Positions 20,301-29,182 of a DNA stretch of 64,000 bases are shown piece after piece. Origin of the DNA: Helcococcus kunzii ATCC 51366 (GTDB lineage: Bacteria > Bacillota > Clostridia > Tissierellales > Peptoniphilaceae). The notes beneath the pieces are model-generated. The model had not been told where the DNA came from. It saw only the letters and a program-made list of their open reading frames with translations, and did not search any database. The stretch lies in the NCBI RefSeq assembly GCF_000245755.1, contig NZ_JH601088.1:1067034-1131033 (forward strand), in the 5' to 3' direction. Numbering within the stretch: position 1 is the first letter of the stretch; the number at the start of each line of letters is the position of its first letter. A program made the translations under genes and the position numbers.

Positions 20301-21782
20301 TTAATAATTTTTATATAATCCTTCTGATTTGAATTTTGGTGTAGCCGTAAAATTCAATCCAAGTCTTCTTAAAACAGATTTGTCATTTGAATCAAGCATA
20401 ACTGTAGAATGTGCTTCTAATCCTTTTAATTTTTTAAGCTGTTGCATAGCTAAATGAGAAACTGGGTTAGTAGTTGCAGACATCGCTAACGCAATTAATA
20501 CTTCTTCTAAATAAAGCTTAGTGCTATCTTCTTTTAACATTTTCTCTTTTAACTCTGTAATCGGCTCTAAAATATGAGGAGAAATCAATGGTATCTCATC
20601 ATTTATTTTGGCTAAGCTCTTTAGAGTGTTTAATAAGCAAGCAGAAGGAGCATCTAATATATCCGTTCTTCTTCCTGTGATAATTTCACCAGATTGTAAT
20701 TGGATGGCGAAAGCAGGCTCATTTGCTTCTTCTGATTTTTGATTTGCTGCAAGTACTACTTGTCTATCTTCTGGTGAGATTTGTAATTGTGACATCAACA
20801 TTTCAATTTTTTCTATTATAAAGAATTCTTTTTTTCCTAATTTATAGTCACAAACAGCATCGTAATATCTTCTGATTACTTCTGCTTTACTCGCTTCTAT
20901 TACCCCTTTTTCATCAGATATGCAATATCCAACCATGTTTACTCCCATATCTGTTGGTGATTTATATGGGCATTCTCCCATTATCTTAGTTAGCATTGAT
21001 TGTAAAATTGGAAATGCTTCTACATCTCTATTATAGTTTACAGTTGTTACGCCATATGCTTCTAAATGGAATGGATCAATCATATTTACATCATTTAGAT
21101 CGGCTGTTGCAGATTCATAAGCCATATTTACTGGATGTTTTAGCGGAAGATTCCATACTGGGAATGTTTCAAATTTTGCATATCCTGCTTTTACGCCTCT
21201 TTTGTATTCGTGATACATTTGAGACATACATGTAGATAGCTTTCCACTTCCTGGACCAGGAGCTGTCAAAACAACTAATGGTTTAGATGTTTCAATAAAT
21301 TCATTTTTACCAAATCCATCATCACTTACAATATGTGATGTATTGCTTGGATAACCATTTATGGTATAAGAAATATATGTATTTATGCCCATTTTTCTTA
21401 AATATTCTTTAAATTTAACGGCACTTGGCTGTTTATCAAACTGATTTATAACTACTGAAGATACGTAAAGTCCAACACTATTAAAACTATCAATTAATCT
21501 AAGAGTTTCACTATCATATCCGATTTCTAAATCCCCTCTTACTTTATTACTTTCAATATCAATAGCATTAACAACAATAATCACTTCTACTTTATCTTTC
21601 AATTCTAATAACATCTTCAATTTAGAGTCTGATTCAAATCCTGGCAAAACTCTCGCTGCATGTGCATCATCAAAAAGCTTACCTCCAAATTCAAGATATA
21701 ATTTATTATCGAATTGATTAATTCTTTCTAAAATCTTTTCAGATTGCATCTTAATATATTTCTCGTTATCAAATGAATGCAT
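20301..21782 (-). CDS. UPF0371 / DUF1846 family protein
   Basis: A 493-residue cytoplasmic protein matching the DUF1846 family over its whole length, with the characteristic FGGKLFDDAHAARVLPGF near the N-terminus, APGPGSGKLSTCMSQMYHE in the middle (a P-loop-like stretch) and NPVSHLAMQQLKKLKGLEAHST near the end. The family is common in Firmicutes and its biochemical role is not established. The gene is divergent from mgsA. Confidence 0.93.
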   Translation of the reverse strand: MHSFDNEKYIKMQSEKILERINQFDNKLYLEFGGKLFDDAHAARVLPGFESDSKLKMLLELKDKVEVIIVVNAIDIESNKVRGDLEIGYDSETLRLIDSFNSVGLYVSSVVINQFDKQPSAVKFKEYLRKMGINTYISYTINGYPSNTSHIVSDDGFGKNEFIETSKPLVVLTAPGPGSGKLSTCMSQMYHEYKRGVKAGYAKFETFPVWNLPLKHPVNMAYESATADLNDVNMIDPFHLEAYGVTTVNYNRDVEAFPILQSMLTKIMGECPYKSPTDMGVNMVGYCISDEKGVIEASKAEVIRRYYDAVCDYKLGKKEFFIIEKIEMLMSQLQISPEDRQVVLAANQKSEEANEPAFAIQLQSGEIITGRRTDILDAPSACLLNTLKSLAKINDEIPLISPHILEPITELKEKMLKEDSTKLYLEEVLIALAMSATTNPVSHLAMQQLKKLKGLEAHSTVMLDSNDKSVLRRLGLNFTATPKFKSEGLYKNY

Positions 21783-21900
21783 ATTTTACTCCTTTCCATG
21801 TTTTCATTCGATATTGATTATATCAAATTATAAAGTTTTTTGTCTAAAAAGTTTGGAAAATAATTATTATAGTGTAATATATTTTTATAGAGGAGGATTT

Positions 21901-22383
21901 ATGGACAAATCAATTTATATGGAAAGAAAGGTACCAAAGAGGAAAAGAATCGCGTTAGTTGCACACGATGATACTAAAAATAAACTTTTTTCATGGATGG
22001 AAAATAATTTAGATATTTTACGTCAACATGAACTTTGTGGAACGGGTACAACTTCAACAATTATTAGGGAGAAATTTGGACTAGATATAAAATCATTCTA
22101 TAGTGGTCCCTTAGGTGGAGACCAACAAATAGGAAATGCTATAACTTTAGGAGAAATAGATGTTTTAATATTTTTCTGGGACCCTATGTCAGCTCAACCT
22201 CATGATCCAGATGTAAAAGCGTTACTAAGAATCGCTGTTCTTTATAATATCGCTGTTGCAATGTCTCCAGTAGATGCAGACTTTTTAGTAAATTCACCAA
22301 AAATGAATAAAGAATTTGTGAAAAATGTTCCAAATTCTAAAATGAATGTTGAGGATAGACTTGACGATTTAAATATATTCTAG
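21901..22383 (+). CDS. mgsA: Methylglyoxal synthase
   Basis: Converts dihydroxyacetone phosphate to methylglyoxal, a bypass used when phosphate is scarce or sugar phosphates build up. The 160-residue protein has the catalytic Asp74 in GPLGGDQQIG and His101 in SAQPHDPDVKALLR. The start is the ATG at 21901, with GAGGAGG about six bases upstream. It precedes a candidate small RNA whose promoter lies inside the end of this gene. Confidence 0.95.
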   Translation: MDKSIYMERKVPKRKRIALVAHDDTKNKLFSWMENNLDILRQHELCGTGTTSTIIREKFGLDIKSFYSGPLGGDQQIGNAITLGEIDVLIFFWDPMSAQPHDPDVKALLRIAVLYNIAVAMSPVDADFLVNSPKMNKEFVKNVPNSKMNVEDRLDDLNIF

Positions 22384-22389
22384 TATAAT
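22361..22389 (+). promoter_or_regulatory. Promoter for the RNA downstream of mgsA
   Basis: TTGACG (22361-22366), a 17-bp spacer and TATAAT (22384-22389) form a near-consensus sigma-A promoter overlapping the mgsA stop. Transcription would start near 22396. Confidence 0.75.
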
Positions 22390-22395
22390 ATTTGT

Positions 22396-22656
22396 ACCAA
22401 AAAATAGCTTTTTTGGTAGGCTATATTAATTTACTTGATGCCGAAAGTAAAAGTGAAAACTAATCGTGAATATTTAAGGACAACAATTTCGATATACCAC
22501 AGAGAAGGTTTATTTATTTAATATTCAAACATCAAAAGTAAAAATAACTCGTGATATAGCCATATATAGAGTATCATAAGGAGAACTAGATGATAGACTC
22601 TAATTACAAATAATGACCAAACCTGAAGTTACAGTGTTTGGTCATTATTTTTTTTT
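22396..22656 (+). ncRNA. Candidate structured small RNA, family unknown
   Basis: A strong promoter and a strong terminator enclose about 260 nt with no plausible coding frame. Helices seen by eye: a 5' hairpin TACCAAAAAA/TTTTTTGGTA (22395-22418), then three nested long-range pairings, GGCTATAT/ATATAGCC (22419/22554), TTACTTGATG/CATCAAAAGTAA (22431/22530, two-base bulge) and GAATATTTAA/TTTAATATTC (22468/22517), and a hairpin GAGTATCAT/ATGATAGACTC (22569/22590) whose loop holds AAGGAG. The 3' end is a terminator stem. It lacks the signature sequences of RNase P RNA, SRP RNA or tmRNA that I know. 6S RNA or another rod-like RNA remains possible. Confidence 0.6.
22611..22656. terminator. Terminator, probably bidirectional
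   Basis: TAATGACCAAAC pairs with GTTTGGTCATTA (12-bp perfect stem, 13-nt loop), followed on the plus strand by nine T. It ends the candidate RNA, and on the other strand it follows the metQ stop. Confidence 0.93.
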
Positions 22657-22665
22657 ATTTTGTTG

Positions 22666-23535
22666 TTAGAATGCTACTCTTGCATGTCCTTTTAATTTTT
22701 CGTCAATAAATTTCTTTATTTTTTCACCTGTCATTAATTCTTTTAATTTTTGTAATTTTTCAGAATCTTTATTATCTTCTCTCGCTGCTACAGTAATAGC
22801 AAATACTTGATCTGATTCTCCTTCTAATAATAAACCATCAACTTCTGGTTTTAACCCTAAAGCTTCGATATATGTTGGATAATTAAATGTTAAATCTGAT
22901 TCTTGATACGCTTCATTTAAGTTTAATAATCCCCATTCTTTAATTTGTAAATTCTTAGAATTTTTTGTTATATCTTTTATATCTACTTCATAGCTGTTTG
23001 GGTCTTTTAATTCGATTAATCCACCTTTTGCAAGTAATCTCAATGCTCTAGCCTTATTTGTAGGATCATTTGGAATAGCTACCACTGCTTTTTCAGGTAG
23101 TTCTTCTAGCTTTTTATAGTCTTTAGAATAAAATGCAACTAAAGCATTATAAACAGGAGTTAACTTCACTAAATTAGCATTATTTCCTTTATTATATTGT
23201 TGCATAAATGGTTCATGTTGAAAGAAATTTGCATCTACTTCTTTATTTTGTAAAGCTACATTAGCTTGTACATTATCACTTACTTCCATGATTTCAAGCT
23301 TATATCCTGCTTTACTTAGATCATCTTCAATAAGTTTTAACATATCAATCATAGGGTTTGTATGTGAAGCTATTTTAATTGTTTCTTGTGATTTATTTGC
23401 TTCAGCTTTTGATTCTACTTCTGTTTTTGGTGTTTCTGTATTTTTTTCACCTTTTGTATCTGCATTATTGGTTGTACCACATCCTACTAATACTAAAGTT
23501 AAAACTGTCATAAGTACTGTAAAAATTTTCTTCAT
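22666..23535 (-). CDS. metQ: Methionine ABC transporter substrate-binding lipoprotein
   Basis: A 289-residue NlpA/MetQ family lipoprotein with lipobox LVGC (Cys19) and a Lys/Glu-rich linker. The binding domain shows IASHTNPMIDMLKLIEDDL, NVALQNKEVDANFFQHEPFM and VAIPNDPTNKARALRLL, all typical of methionine-binding MetQ. It lies directly after metI with no gap and completes a metN-metI-metQ operon. Confidence 0.93.
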   Translation of the reverse strand: MKKIFTVLMTVLTLVLVGCGTTNNADTKGEKNTETPKTEVESKAEANKSQETIKIASHTNPMIDMLKLIEDDLSKAGYKLEIMEVSDNVQANVALQNKEVDANFFQHEPFMQQYNKGNNANLVKLTPVYNALVAFYSKDYKKLEELPEKAVVAIPNDPTNKARALRLLAKGGLIELKDPNSYEVDIKDITKNSKNLQIKEWGLLNLNEAYQESDLTFNYPTYIEALGLKPEVDGLLLEGESDQVFAITVAAREDNKDSEKLQKLKELMTGEKIKKFIDEKLKGHARVAF

Positions 23536-24207
23536 TTATCTCCCCTTAAATTTATTTAATTTTTTTGCTATGAAATAGCCAATACTTTGAATAATAAAAA
23601 CATACAAAATAAATATTAAAATAACTAAATACATTAATTGATAATTATATTCTTGGTATCCATATCTAAATGCATAATCTCCAAGACCACCAGCTCCAAT
23701 AACTCCCATAACAGTAGAATATGAAAGTATACTAATGACTGTAGATGTAAATGATAAAACTAAATCATTTGTAATTGAAGGAAATAAGAAATATCTAATG
23801 ATTTGAAACTTATTTGCTCCCATACTAATTGCTCTATCAATAATATTTTGATTTATATTAATATATGCCTGTTCTACAAATCTCGTATATATACTTACAG
23901 TTACCAAAGTTAATGGAATTATTGATGATATAACACCATAAGAAGTCTTCCATATCGCCCTATTTACAGGTATCAATATAAATATAAATAGTAGGAATGG
24001 TATTGATCTCAATGTATTTAATAGAAAACTAAAAATCTGATATAATACTTTATTTTTTATAAGAAAATCCCTATTTAATGCATATAATAGCGTACCTAAC
24101 GGTATGGAGATTATTAATGATAAAACAATTGAAATTATCATCATTAGATTTGTTTCAACAAATGCTTTTAAAATAGCATCTTTATTTTGAATAAATGTCT
24201 CAATCAC
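23536..24207 (-). CDS. metI: Methionine ABC transporter permease
   Basis: A 223-residue permease with five to six membrane helices and the MetI-type segment RAISMGANKFQIIRYFLFPS, which is the EAA-like loop contacting the ATPase. SVMGVIGAGGLGDYAFRYGY-like sequence near the end is also characteristic. It overlaps the end of metN by eight bases and abuts metQ. Confidence 0.94.
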   Translation of the reverse strand: MIETFIQNKDAILKAFVETNLMMIISIVLSLIISIPLGTLLYALNRDFLIKNKVLYQIFSFLLNTLRSIPFLLFIFILIPVNRAIWKTSYGVISSIIPLTLVTVSIYTRFVEQAYININQNIIDRAISMGANKFQIIRYFLFPSITNDLVLSFTSTVISILSYSTVMGVIGAGGLGDYAFRYGYQEYNYQLMYLVILIFILYVFIIQSIGYFIAKKLNKFKGR

Positions 24208-24925
24208 GTAAATACCTCGCTATATATTCATAATAATCTTCTTCATCATCTTTTTGTGACTTATTTGGAATTATAATATCTTTTATTGTGTTATCTTCTA
24301 AAAATAATATTTTATTGCAGAAGTTTTTTAACACACTTAAATTATGCGAAATTATCATTATAGAAACTTCATATCTTTCTCTAATTTTTTCTAAAAGCGT
24401 TAAAATCTCCCTCTCTGCTTCAGTGTCTAGCGCAGAAGTTATTTCATCACATAAAAGTATTTTAGGTTTTTGTAAAATAGCAATTGCAATGGCTACCTTT
24501 TGCTTTTGCCCTCCACTTAATTCATAGGTATAACTATTTTTAAGCCTTGATAAATTCATAAAATCTAAAATCTCATCAATTTCATCTTCATCTATTTTCT
24601 TATTGTTCAATTTGTAAACTAAAGAAAGATGATAATAAACCGTTTTATTCTCAAGTAAATTCGCATCTTGAAATATATAGACAATTTCTTTTCTAATATT
24701 TCTAAGTTCTTTATCATTCATAGTGATAATATCATTTCCATCATATAAGATTTGACCACTATCAGGTTCTACAAGTCTATTCACCATTTTTAAAATAGTA
24801 CTTTTACCCGTTCCATTTTTACCTATTAAACCTAAAACATCTTTTTTTTCCATAAAAAAAGAGATATCATCTATTCTAAAATTAGAATTAGTATACTCTT
24901 TTCTGACATTCTTAAATTCTAAAAT
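24200..24925 (-). CDS. metN: Methionine ABC transporter ATPase, apparent ATT start
   Basis: The ATPase has Walker A GKNGTGKST, signature LSGGQKQKVAIA and Walker B ILLCDEITSALD. Starting at the first ATG (24853) would delete the first two beta strands of the fold. Reading further upstream gives ILEFKNVRKEY...FRIDDISF, a normal ABC N-terminus, which begins at an ATT codon (24925-24923). The only codon between it and the preceding in-frame stop is AAT. An AAAGGGG ribosome-binding site sits six bases before the ATT, inside the end of the methyltransferase gene. An ATT start is therefore the best reading; a sequence error is the alternative. The C-terminal NIL domain of longer MetN proteins is absent. 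Confidence 0.8.
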   Translation of the reverse strand: MLEFKNVRKEYTNSNFRIDDISFFMEKKDVLGLIGKNGTGKSTILKMVNRLVEPDSGQILYDGNDIITMNDKELRNIRKEIVYIFQDANLLENKTVYYHLSLVYKLNNKKIDEDEIDEILDFMNLSRLKNSYTYELSGGQKQKVAIAIAILQKPKILLCDEITSALDTEAEREILTLLEKIRERYEVSIMIISHNLSVLKNFCNKILFLEDNTIKDIIIPNKSQKDDEEDYYEYIARYLRD

Positions 24926-24928
24926 ATT

Positions 24929-25654
24929 CTACCCCTTTCTAAAATGTGACATAAGAATTGATCCACTCACTCCGGCATTTAAGGATTCTATTTTACCAAG
25001 CATCGGAATTTTTATCGTTAAATGATTGTAAGTCTTTACCTCATCAGAAATTCCATTTCCTTCATTACCAACTACGATTGCTACTCTTTCTACATTGTTC
25101 ATTTCTCTAAAATCCACGCCATCCATATCAGCAATTAATATTTTGTGATTGTTCAATTTTGATAAATCTTCATATTTCGCTTCAATTAGATGTAATCTAA
25201 AAATTGAACCCATTGTCGATCTCAACACTTTTTCATTATAGAAATCAACAGAATCAATGGACATTATGGTATTAAATCCAAAAGCTTCCGCAGAACGAAT
25301 CAGTGTACCTAAATTACCAGGATCTTGAATTTTATCTAAAATAAGGATATTAGTATCTTCTAAAAAATCTTTATCATCTTTTTTTTCCAAAATCGCCATA
25401 TACCCATCTGGTGTAACTAAAGATGAAATTGAATTAAAAATATCTGTATCAATAATATTAGCATCTTTGTAATTATTAGAAATATCTTCTCTAATTAATA
25501 TTTCTTTGATATTTTGATCATTTTGAATTGCTTCATCTATCATCTTTTTTGTCTCGATAACATAAAGACCGTATTTATCCCTATTTTTCTTTGTCGATAG
25601 TTTTCTAACCAATTTTATTAAATTATTATTTGTACTCTTTATTAAATTTTTCAT
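24929..25654 (-). CDS. TrmH/SpoU family RNA methyltransferase
   Basis: A 241-residue SPOUT methyltransferase that uses SAM to 2'-O-methylate RNA, probably rRNA. The catalytic-knot motifs are visible: LDKIQDPGNLGTLIRSAEAF, IVVGNEGNGIS and IPMLGKIESLNAGVSGSIL. The N-terminal substrate-binding domain begins with NNNLIKLVRKLSTKKNRDKYG. It is the first gene before metN and its 3' end carries the metN ribosome-binding site. The upstream region has two AACGTTA direct repeats (25683-25701) and a CACATGTG palindrome, which may be regulatory. Confidence 0.9.
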   Translation of the reverse strand: MKNLIKSTNNNLIKLVRKLSTKKNRDKYGLYVIETKKMIDEAIQNDQNIKEILIREDISNNYKDANIIDTDIFNSISSLVTPDGYMAILEKKDDKDFLEDTNILILDKIQDPGNLGTLIRSAEAFGFNTIMSIDSVDFYNEKVLRSTMGSIFRLHLIEAKYEDLSKLNNHKILIADMDGVDFREMNNVERVAIVVGNEGNGISDEVKTYNHLTIKIPMLGKIESLNAGVSGSILMSHFRKG

Positions 25655-25726
25655 AGTATACTCTTTTTCTTCACATGTGAAAACGTTATGAACGTTACGA
25701 ACTAATTATAACCTAATTATAGCAAT

Positions 25727-25765
25727 AAAAAAGTGATTATAAGCACAAAGCTATTAATCACTTTT
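25727..25765 (-). terminator. Terminator after ktrA
   Basis: AAAAGTGATTA and TAATCACTTTT flank a loop of about 15 nt and on the minus strand run into T-rich sequence, just after the ktrA stop. Confidence 0.8.
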
Positions 25766-25769
25766 CAAA

Positions 25770-26420
25770 CTATTCTATTTCCTCTAATTTTGCCAAATCA
25801 GATGTAGATCCAAGCACAATTAAGCTATCATTTTTCTTAATATCTACGGATGGTTGAGGGTTACCAATAAACTCTAATTCCCCTCTATTTATACCTAAGA
25901 TATTTAATCCAAATCTCTTTCTAACATCTACTTGTGCAATTGTTGAACCTATCCATGATTGTGGCGCTTTTATTTCAATAATTTCATAATTTGAAGATAA
26001 AGTAATAATATCAATTACATTTCTTGAAGATAAGTTATGTGCCAATTTTCTGCCCATATCTTTTTCAGGTACAACAACTTTATCTACGCCTATTTGTTCT
26101 AAAATTTTTGCGTGCTTATCATGTCTCGCTTTTGCGATAATATTTTTTGCTTGTAATTCTTTACATAAAAGAGCCGTCATAATTGATGTTTGGAAATCAG
26201 TAATTGCAATTATAACTGTATCTACTTCTTTTACTCCAGCTGCTCTTAGTACATCTTCATGAGTTGTATCTCCGATTATACCATGTGTTGATTTTCCATC
26301 AAAATTATTGACATTATCTTCATCGAAATCTACTACTACAACTTCATGACCTAATTCATAAAGGGTTTCTGCAACTGCAGATCCAAACCTTCCTAGTCCT
26401 AATACTGCGAATTGTTTCAT
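25770..26420 (-). CDS. ktrA: Potassium uptake regulatory subunit KtrA
   Basis: A 216-residue cytoplasmic ring protein gating the KtrB channel. The RCK_N Rossmann domain starts with LGLGRFGSAVAETL (GxGxxG) and contains VVDFDEDNVNNF; the RCK_C domain occupies about residues 135-216. In related bacteria c-di-AMP binds RCK_C and closes the system; a c-di-AMP cyclase is encoded in this window at 44740. It follows ktrB directly with an eight-base gap. Confidence 0.95.
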   Translation of the reverse strand: MKQFAVLGLGRFGSAVAETLYELGHEVVVVDFDEDNVNNFDGKSTHGIIGDTTHEDVLRAAGVKEVDTVIIAITDFQTSIMTALLCKELQAKNIIAKARHDKHAKILEQIGVDKVVVPEKDMGRKLAHNLSSRNVIDIITLSSNYEIIEIKAPQSWIGSTIAQVDVRKRFGLNILGINRGELEFIGNPQPSVDIKKNDSLIVLGSTSDLAKLEEIE

Positions 26421-26428
26421 ATATACTC

Positions 26429-27784
26429 CTATCCTATTAATATTTCTTCTTCTCGTAATTTATATGTTTTTGGATTTGCTTTATTTGTAAATGCGATAAA
26501 TAGTGACAGTGGTCCCACTTTACCAAATAGCATAGTTGCCATAATTACAATTTTTGCAAAATTAGACATAAATGGTGTAATACCTCTTGTCAAACCTACT
26601 GTACCATAAGCAGAAAAAACTTCAAATAATATATCTATTAATTTTAGTGATTTATCAGACAGGGTTATCAATAATACTGCTGTAAAAATCCATGCCAATG
26701 ATACTGTAAATAATGAAATGATTTTACCAACTAAATCAGAAGATATAGATCTTTTCATTAATGAAATTTCTTTCTCTTGTTTAATATTTGCTTTAGTAAC
26801 TAAAAATAAACTCAAAAAGCTTGTTGTCTTAAAACCACCAGCTGTACCTGCAGGCGATCCCCCAATAAACATTAAAACTAACATTAGTAAAATTGAGGAT
26901 GTAGTATATGCTGCTTGATTAGTACTTGCAAATCCAGCGGTCCTTAATGTAGTGGATTGGAAAAATCCAGTAAGTATTTTTTCAAAAAATCCGTATTGAC
27001 CTAGTGTTTCCGGATTATTCCATTCTACTATAATAAAGAATATAGCAGGTAAAACTAATAGTGCTGTTGTCATCATCAGTACAAGCTTTGAATGTAGTGA
27101 ATATTCCTTAAATTTAAATTTCTTTTCTAAAAATTCAGCAATCACTTTATGTCCTATACCACCAATTATGATAAGTAATGATATAACTAATGATATATTT
27201 ACATTTAATGCATATGGCATCAGTGAACTATCACCTAATACATCAAATCCCGCATTACAAAATGCAGATATGGCATGAAATATACTATACCAAAAACCCT
27301 TAAAAAATCCAAATTGTGGGATAAATGTAAACATTAAAAACACTGCGCCTATAAATTCTATTGCGAATGTAGTTATTAAAATAAATTTTACAAGTTTAAT
27401 AATCCCAGCTATTGTAAACATACCTTTTTCTTCGGATAGATATATTCTATCCTTAATGGACATTTTTTTATTGAATAATAGTGACACAATTGATGCAGCC
27501 GTCATTACACCAAGACCACCCAATTGGATCAAGATTAAAATTACTATTTTACCAAATAGTGACCAATGTGCAGCCGTCACTACTGTTACCAATCCCGTTA
27601 CACAAGTAGCTGAAACTACCGTGAATGATGAATCAAGTAAACTTGTCCATTGACCAGAGTTTGAAGAAATTGGTAATAGCAATAACAACGTCCCAATTGC
27701 TATAACAATAATGTACATAAACAAAATCAATCTAGCCGGATTATTCTGGATTACTTTGTTTTTTATCTTATTATAATTTTCCAT
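26429..27784 (-). CDS. ktrB: Potassium uptake channel subunit KtrB
   Basis: A 451-residue TrkH/KtrB/HKT-type transporter with four pore-repeat units. The selectivity-filter segments are recognisable: TVVSATCVTGLVTV, HAISAFCNAGFDVLG, LRTAGFASTNQA and SAYGTVGLTRGI. The filter loop after the third pore repeat, GGSPAGTAGGFKTTSF, is typical of KtrB. It is first in the ktrBA operon. Confidence 0.95.
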   Translation of the reverse strand: MENYNKIKNKVIQNNPARLILFMYIIVIAIGTLLLLLPISSNSGQWTSLLDSSFTVVSATCVTGLVTVVTAAHWSLFGKIVILILIQLGGLGVMTAASIVSLLFNKKMSIKDRIYLSEEKGMFTIAGIIKLVKFILITTFAIEFIGAVFLMFTFIPQFGFFKGFWYSIFHAISAFCNAGFDVLGDSSLMPYALNVNISLVISLLIIIGGIGHKVIAEFLEKKFKFKEYSLHSKLVLMMTTALLVLPAIFFIIVEWNNPETLGQYGFFEKILTGFFQSTTLRTAGFASTNQAAYTTSSILLMLVLMFIGGSPAGTAGGFKTTSFLSLFLVTKANIKQEKEISLMKRSISSDLVGKIISLFTVSLAWIFTAVLLITLSDKSLKLIDILFEVFSAYGTVGLTRGITPFMSNFAKIVIMATMLFGKVGPLSLFIAFTNKANPKTYKLREEEILIG

Positions 27785-27850
27785 AATTACTCCATATTCA
27801 TTTTAAAATTATACCGTACATACATTGTATAATTTTTTATGAAAAATGAC

Positions 27851-27889
27851 AAAAAAAAAACTACAACATTATTAAAAAAATATTGTAGT
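27851..27889 (-). terminator. Terminator of the infC-rpmI-rplT operon
   Basis: ACTACAA and TTGTAGT form the base of a stem extended by ATATT/AATAAT-type pairing, followed on the minus strand by ten T. Confidence 0.9.
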
Positions 27890-27909
27890 CCATCTTTTAT
27901 ATTATTGAA

Positions 27910-28260
27910 TTATGCATTTTTTGCTGTTTCAACTAATTTTGCAAATGCTTCTGGATCATTGATTGCTATTTCAGATAACATTTTTCTATTGATATCAATA
28001 TTAGCTTTCTTTAATCCGCCCATGAATTTTGAATAACTTAAACCATTTGCTCTTGATGCAGCGTTAATTCTTGCAATCCATAATTGTCTAAATTCTCTTT
28101 TTCTTTGTTTTCTACCAATATATGCATATTGTAGAGATTTCATAACAGCTTCTTTAGCTGTTCTAAATAATCTTGATTTACCGCCAAAGTATCCCTTAGC
28201 TTGTCTTAAATATTTTTTATGATTTTTCTTTGCATTAACTGCACGTTTTACTCTTGCCAT
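27910..28260 (-). CDS. rplT: Ribosomal protein L20
   Basis: A 116-residue 50S subunit protein; [27 protein letters not shown] start with the long basic N-terminal helix, then [23 protein letters not shown]. In Bacillus L20 also binds the leader of its own operon and lowers its expression; a matching leader is visible here at 29034-29133. It is the last gene of infC-rpmI-rplT. Confidence 0.98.
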   Translation of the reverse strand: MARVKRAVNAKKNHKKYLRQAKGYFGGKSRLFRTAKEAVMKSLQYAYIGRKQRKREFRQLWIARINAASRANGLSYSKFMGGLKKANIDINRKMLSEIAINDPEAFAKLVETAKNA

Positions 28261-28273
28261 CTCTAATTACCTC

Positions 28274-28465
28274 CTAAGGAACCATTTGTCCAATTCTTTT
28301 CATATCTGATGTACTAACTAAAGTTGATTGTCTTAAGTTTCTGATTCTTTTTGGTGATTTTTTAGCTGTGATATGACTCTTATATGCTTTAAATCTCTTT
28401 AATTTACCAGATCCAGTTCTCTTAAATCTCTTAGCTGCACCTCTATGTGTTTTCATTTTAGGCAT
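28274..28465 (-). CDS. rpmI: Ribosomal protein L35
   Basis: A 63-residue 50S subunit protein beginning [20 protein letters not shown], the family's standard start. I choose the ATG ending at 28465 because it matches this consensus and sits eight bases after GGAGG; an ATG two codons earlier is only three bases from the site. Confidence 0.97.
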   Translation of the reverse strand: MPKMKTHRGAAKRFKRTGSGKLKRFKAYKSHITAKKSPKRIRNLRQSTLVSTSDMKRIGQMVP

Positions 28466-28486
28466 AATCATTTCCTCCTATTAAAA

Positions 28487-28996
28487 TTATTCTGTCTTTG
28501 GTTCTATGAACATTACTAAGCTTCTACCTTCCATTTTAGGTTTTGAAGCGATTTGGGCTACATCTTTTACTAAGTTAAAGAATTTTTCTAAGACATCTTT
28601 ACCTAGGTCTTTATGAGCCATTTCTCTTCCCCTAAATCTTATACTAATCTTTACTTTATCTTTATTGTTAATAAATTTAATCGCATTACGAGCTTTTGTT
28701 TCTAAGTCATGAGTATCAATTGTTGGTGATAATCTCACTTCTTTCACACTAACTGTTTTAGCGTTTTTTCTTGCCTCTTTTTGCTTTTTAATTTGATCAT
28801 ATTTATATTTACTATAATCCATAATTCTGCAAACAGGCGGATTTGCATTTGGTGATAATAATACCAAATCTAAACCCTCTTCATCGGCTCTTTTTTGTGC
28901 ATCTGCTGAAGTAAACATCCCAATTTGTTCCCCATCGCTACCAATTAGCCTCACTTTTGGAAAACGAATTTGATTGTTTATTTGAAGTTCTTTAAT
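28487..28996 (-). CDS. infC: Translation initiation factor IF-3, ATT start
   Basis: The frame extends upstream of the GTG at 28954 to IKELQINNQIRFPKVRLIGS, the normal IF-3 N-terminus, beginning at an ATT codon (28996-28994) six bases after AGGAGG. ATT or similar rare starts are a known feature of infC and allow IF-3 to limit its own synthesis. The 169-residue protein has the N-domain VRLIGSDGEQIG and the C-domain with SIRFRGREMAHKDLG. The gene is first in the operon behind an attenuator-type leader. Confidence 0.93.
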   Translation of the reverse strand: MKELQINNQIRFPKVRLIGSDGEQIGMFTSADAQKRADEEGLDLVLLSPNANPPVCRIMDYSKYKYDQIKKQKEARKNAKTVSVKEVRLSPTIDTHDLETKARNAIKFINNKDKVKISIRFRGREMAHKDLGKDVLEKFFNLVKDVAQIASKPKMEGRSLVMFIEPKTE

Positions 28997-29033
28997 AACA
29001 TACCTCCTAAAGTACTGTTTATTAGTTAATAAT

Positions 29034-29133
29034 AAAAAAATAGTAACGCAAAATACCTACGCTACTATCTTAATAAATCATAATTAAGTTTAACCTAGAG
29101 CGCTTTGCGTTAGGTGAGAGTAGGTACCTCTTC
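29034..29133 (-). promoter_or_regulatory. L20-type leader with attenuator upstream of infC
   Basis: A terminator hairpin (ATAGTAGCG with CGTTACTAT, then seven T; 29034-29068) precedes infC. Upstream segments can pair with it instead: TAACGCAAA (29112-29104) with TTTGCGTTA (29052-29044), and ACCTAC (29125-29120) with GTAGGT (29060-29055). The two pairings would form a pseudoknot-like alternative. Position and layout match the L20 autoregulatory leaders of Firmicutes. Confidence 0.75.
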
Positions 29134-29182
29134 TTTATACTTGAATATAATATATCAAATGTTGACAAATGTCAAATTTTTT

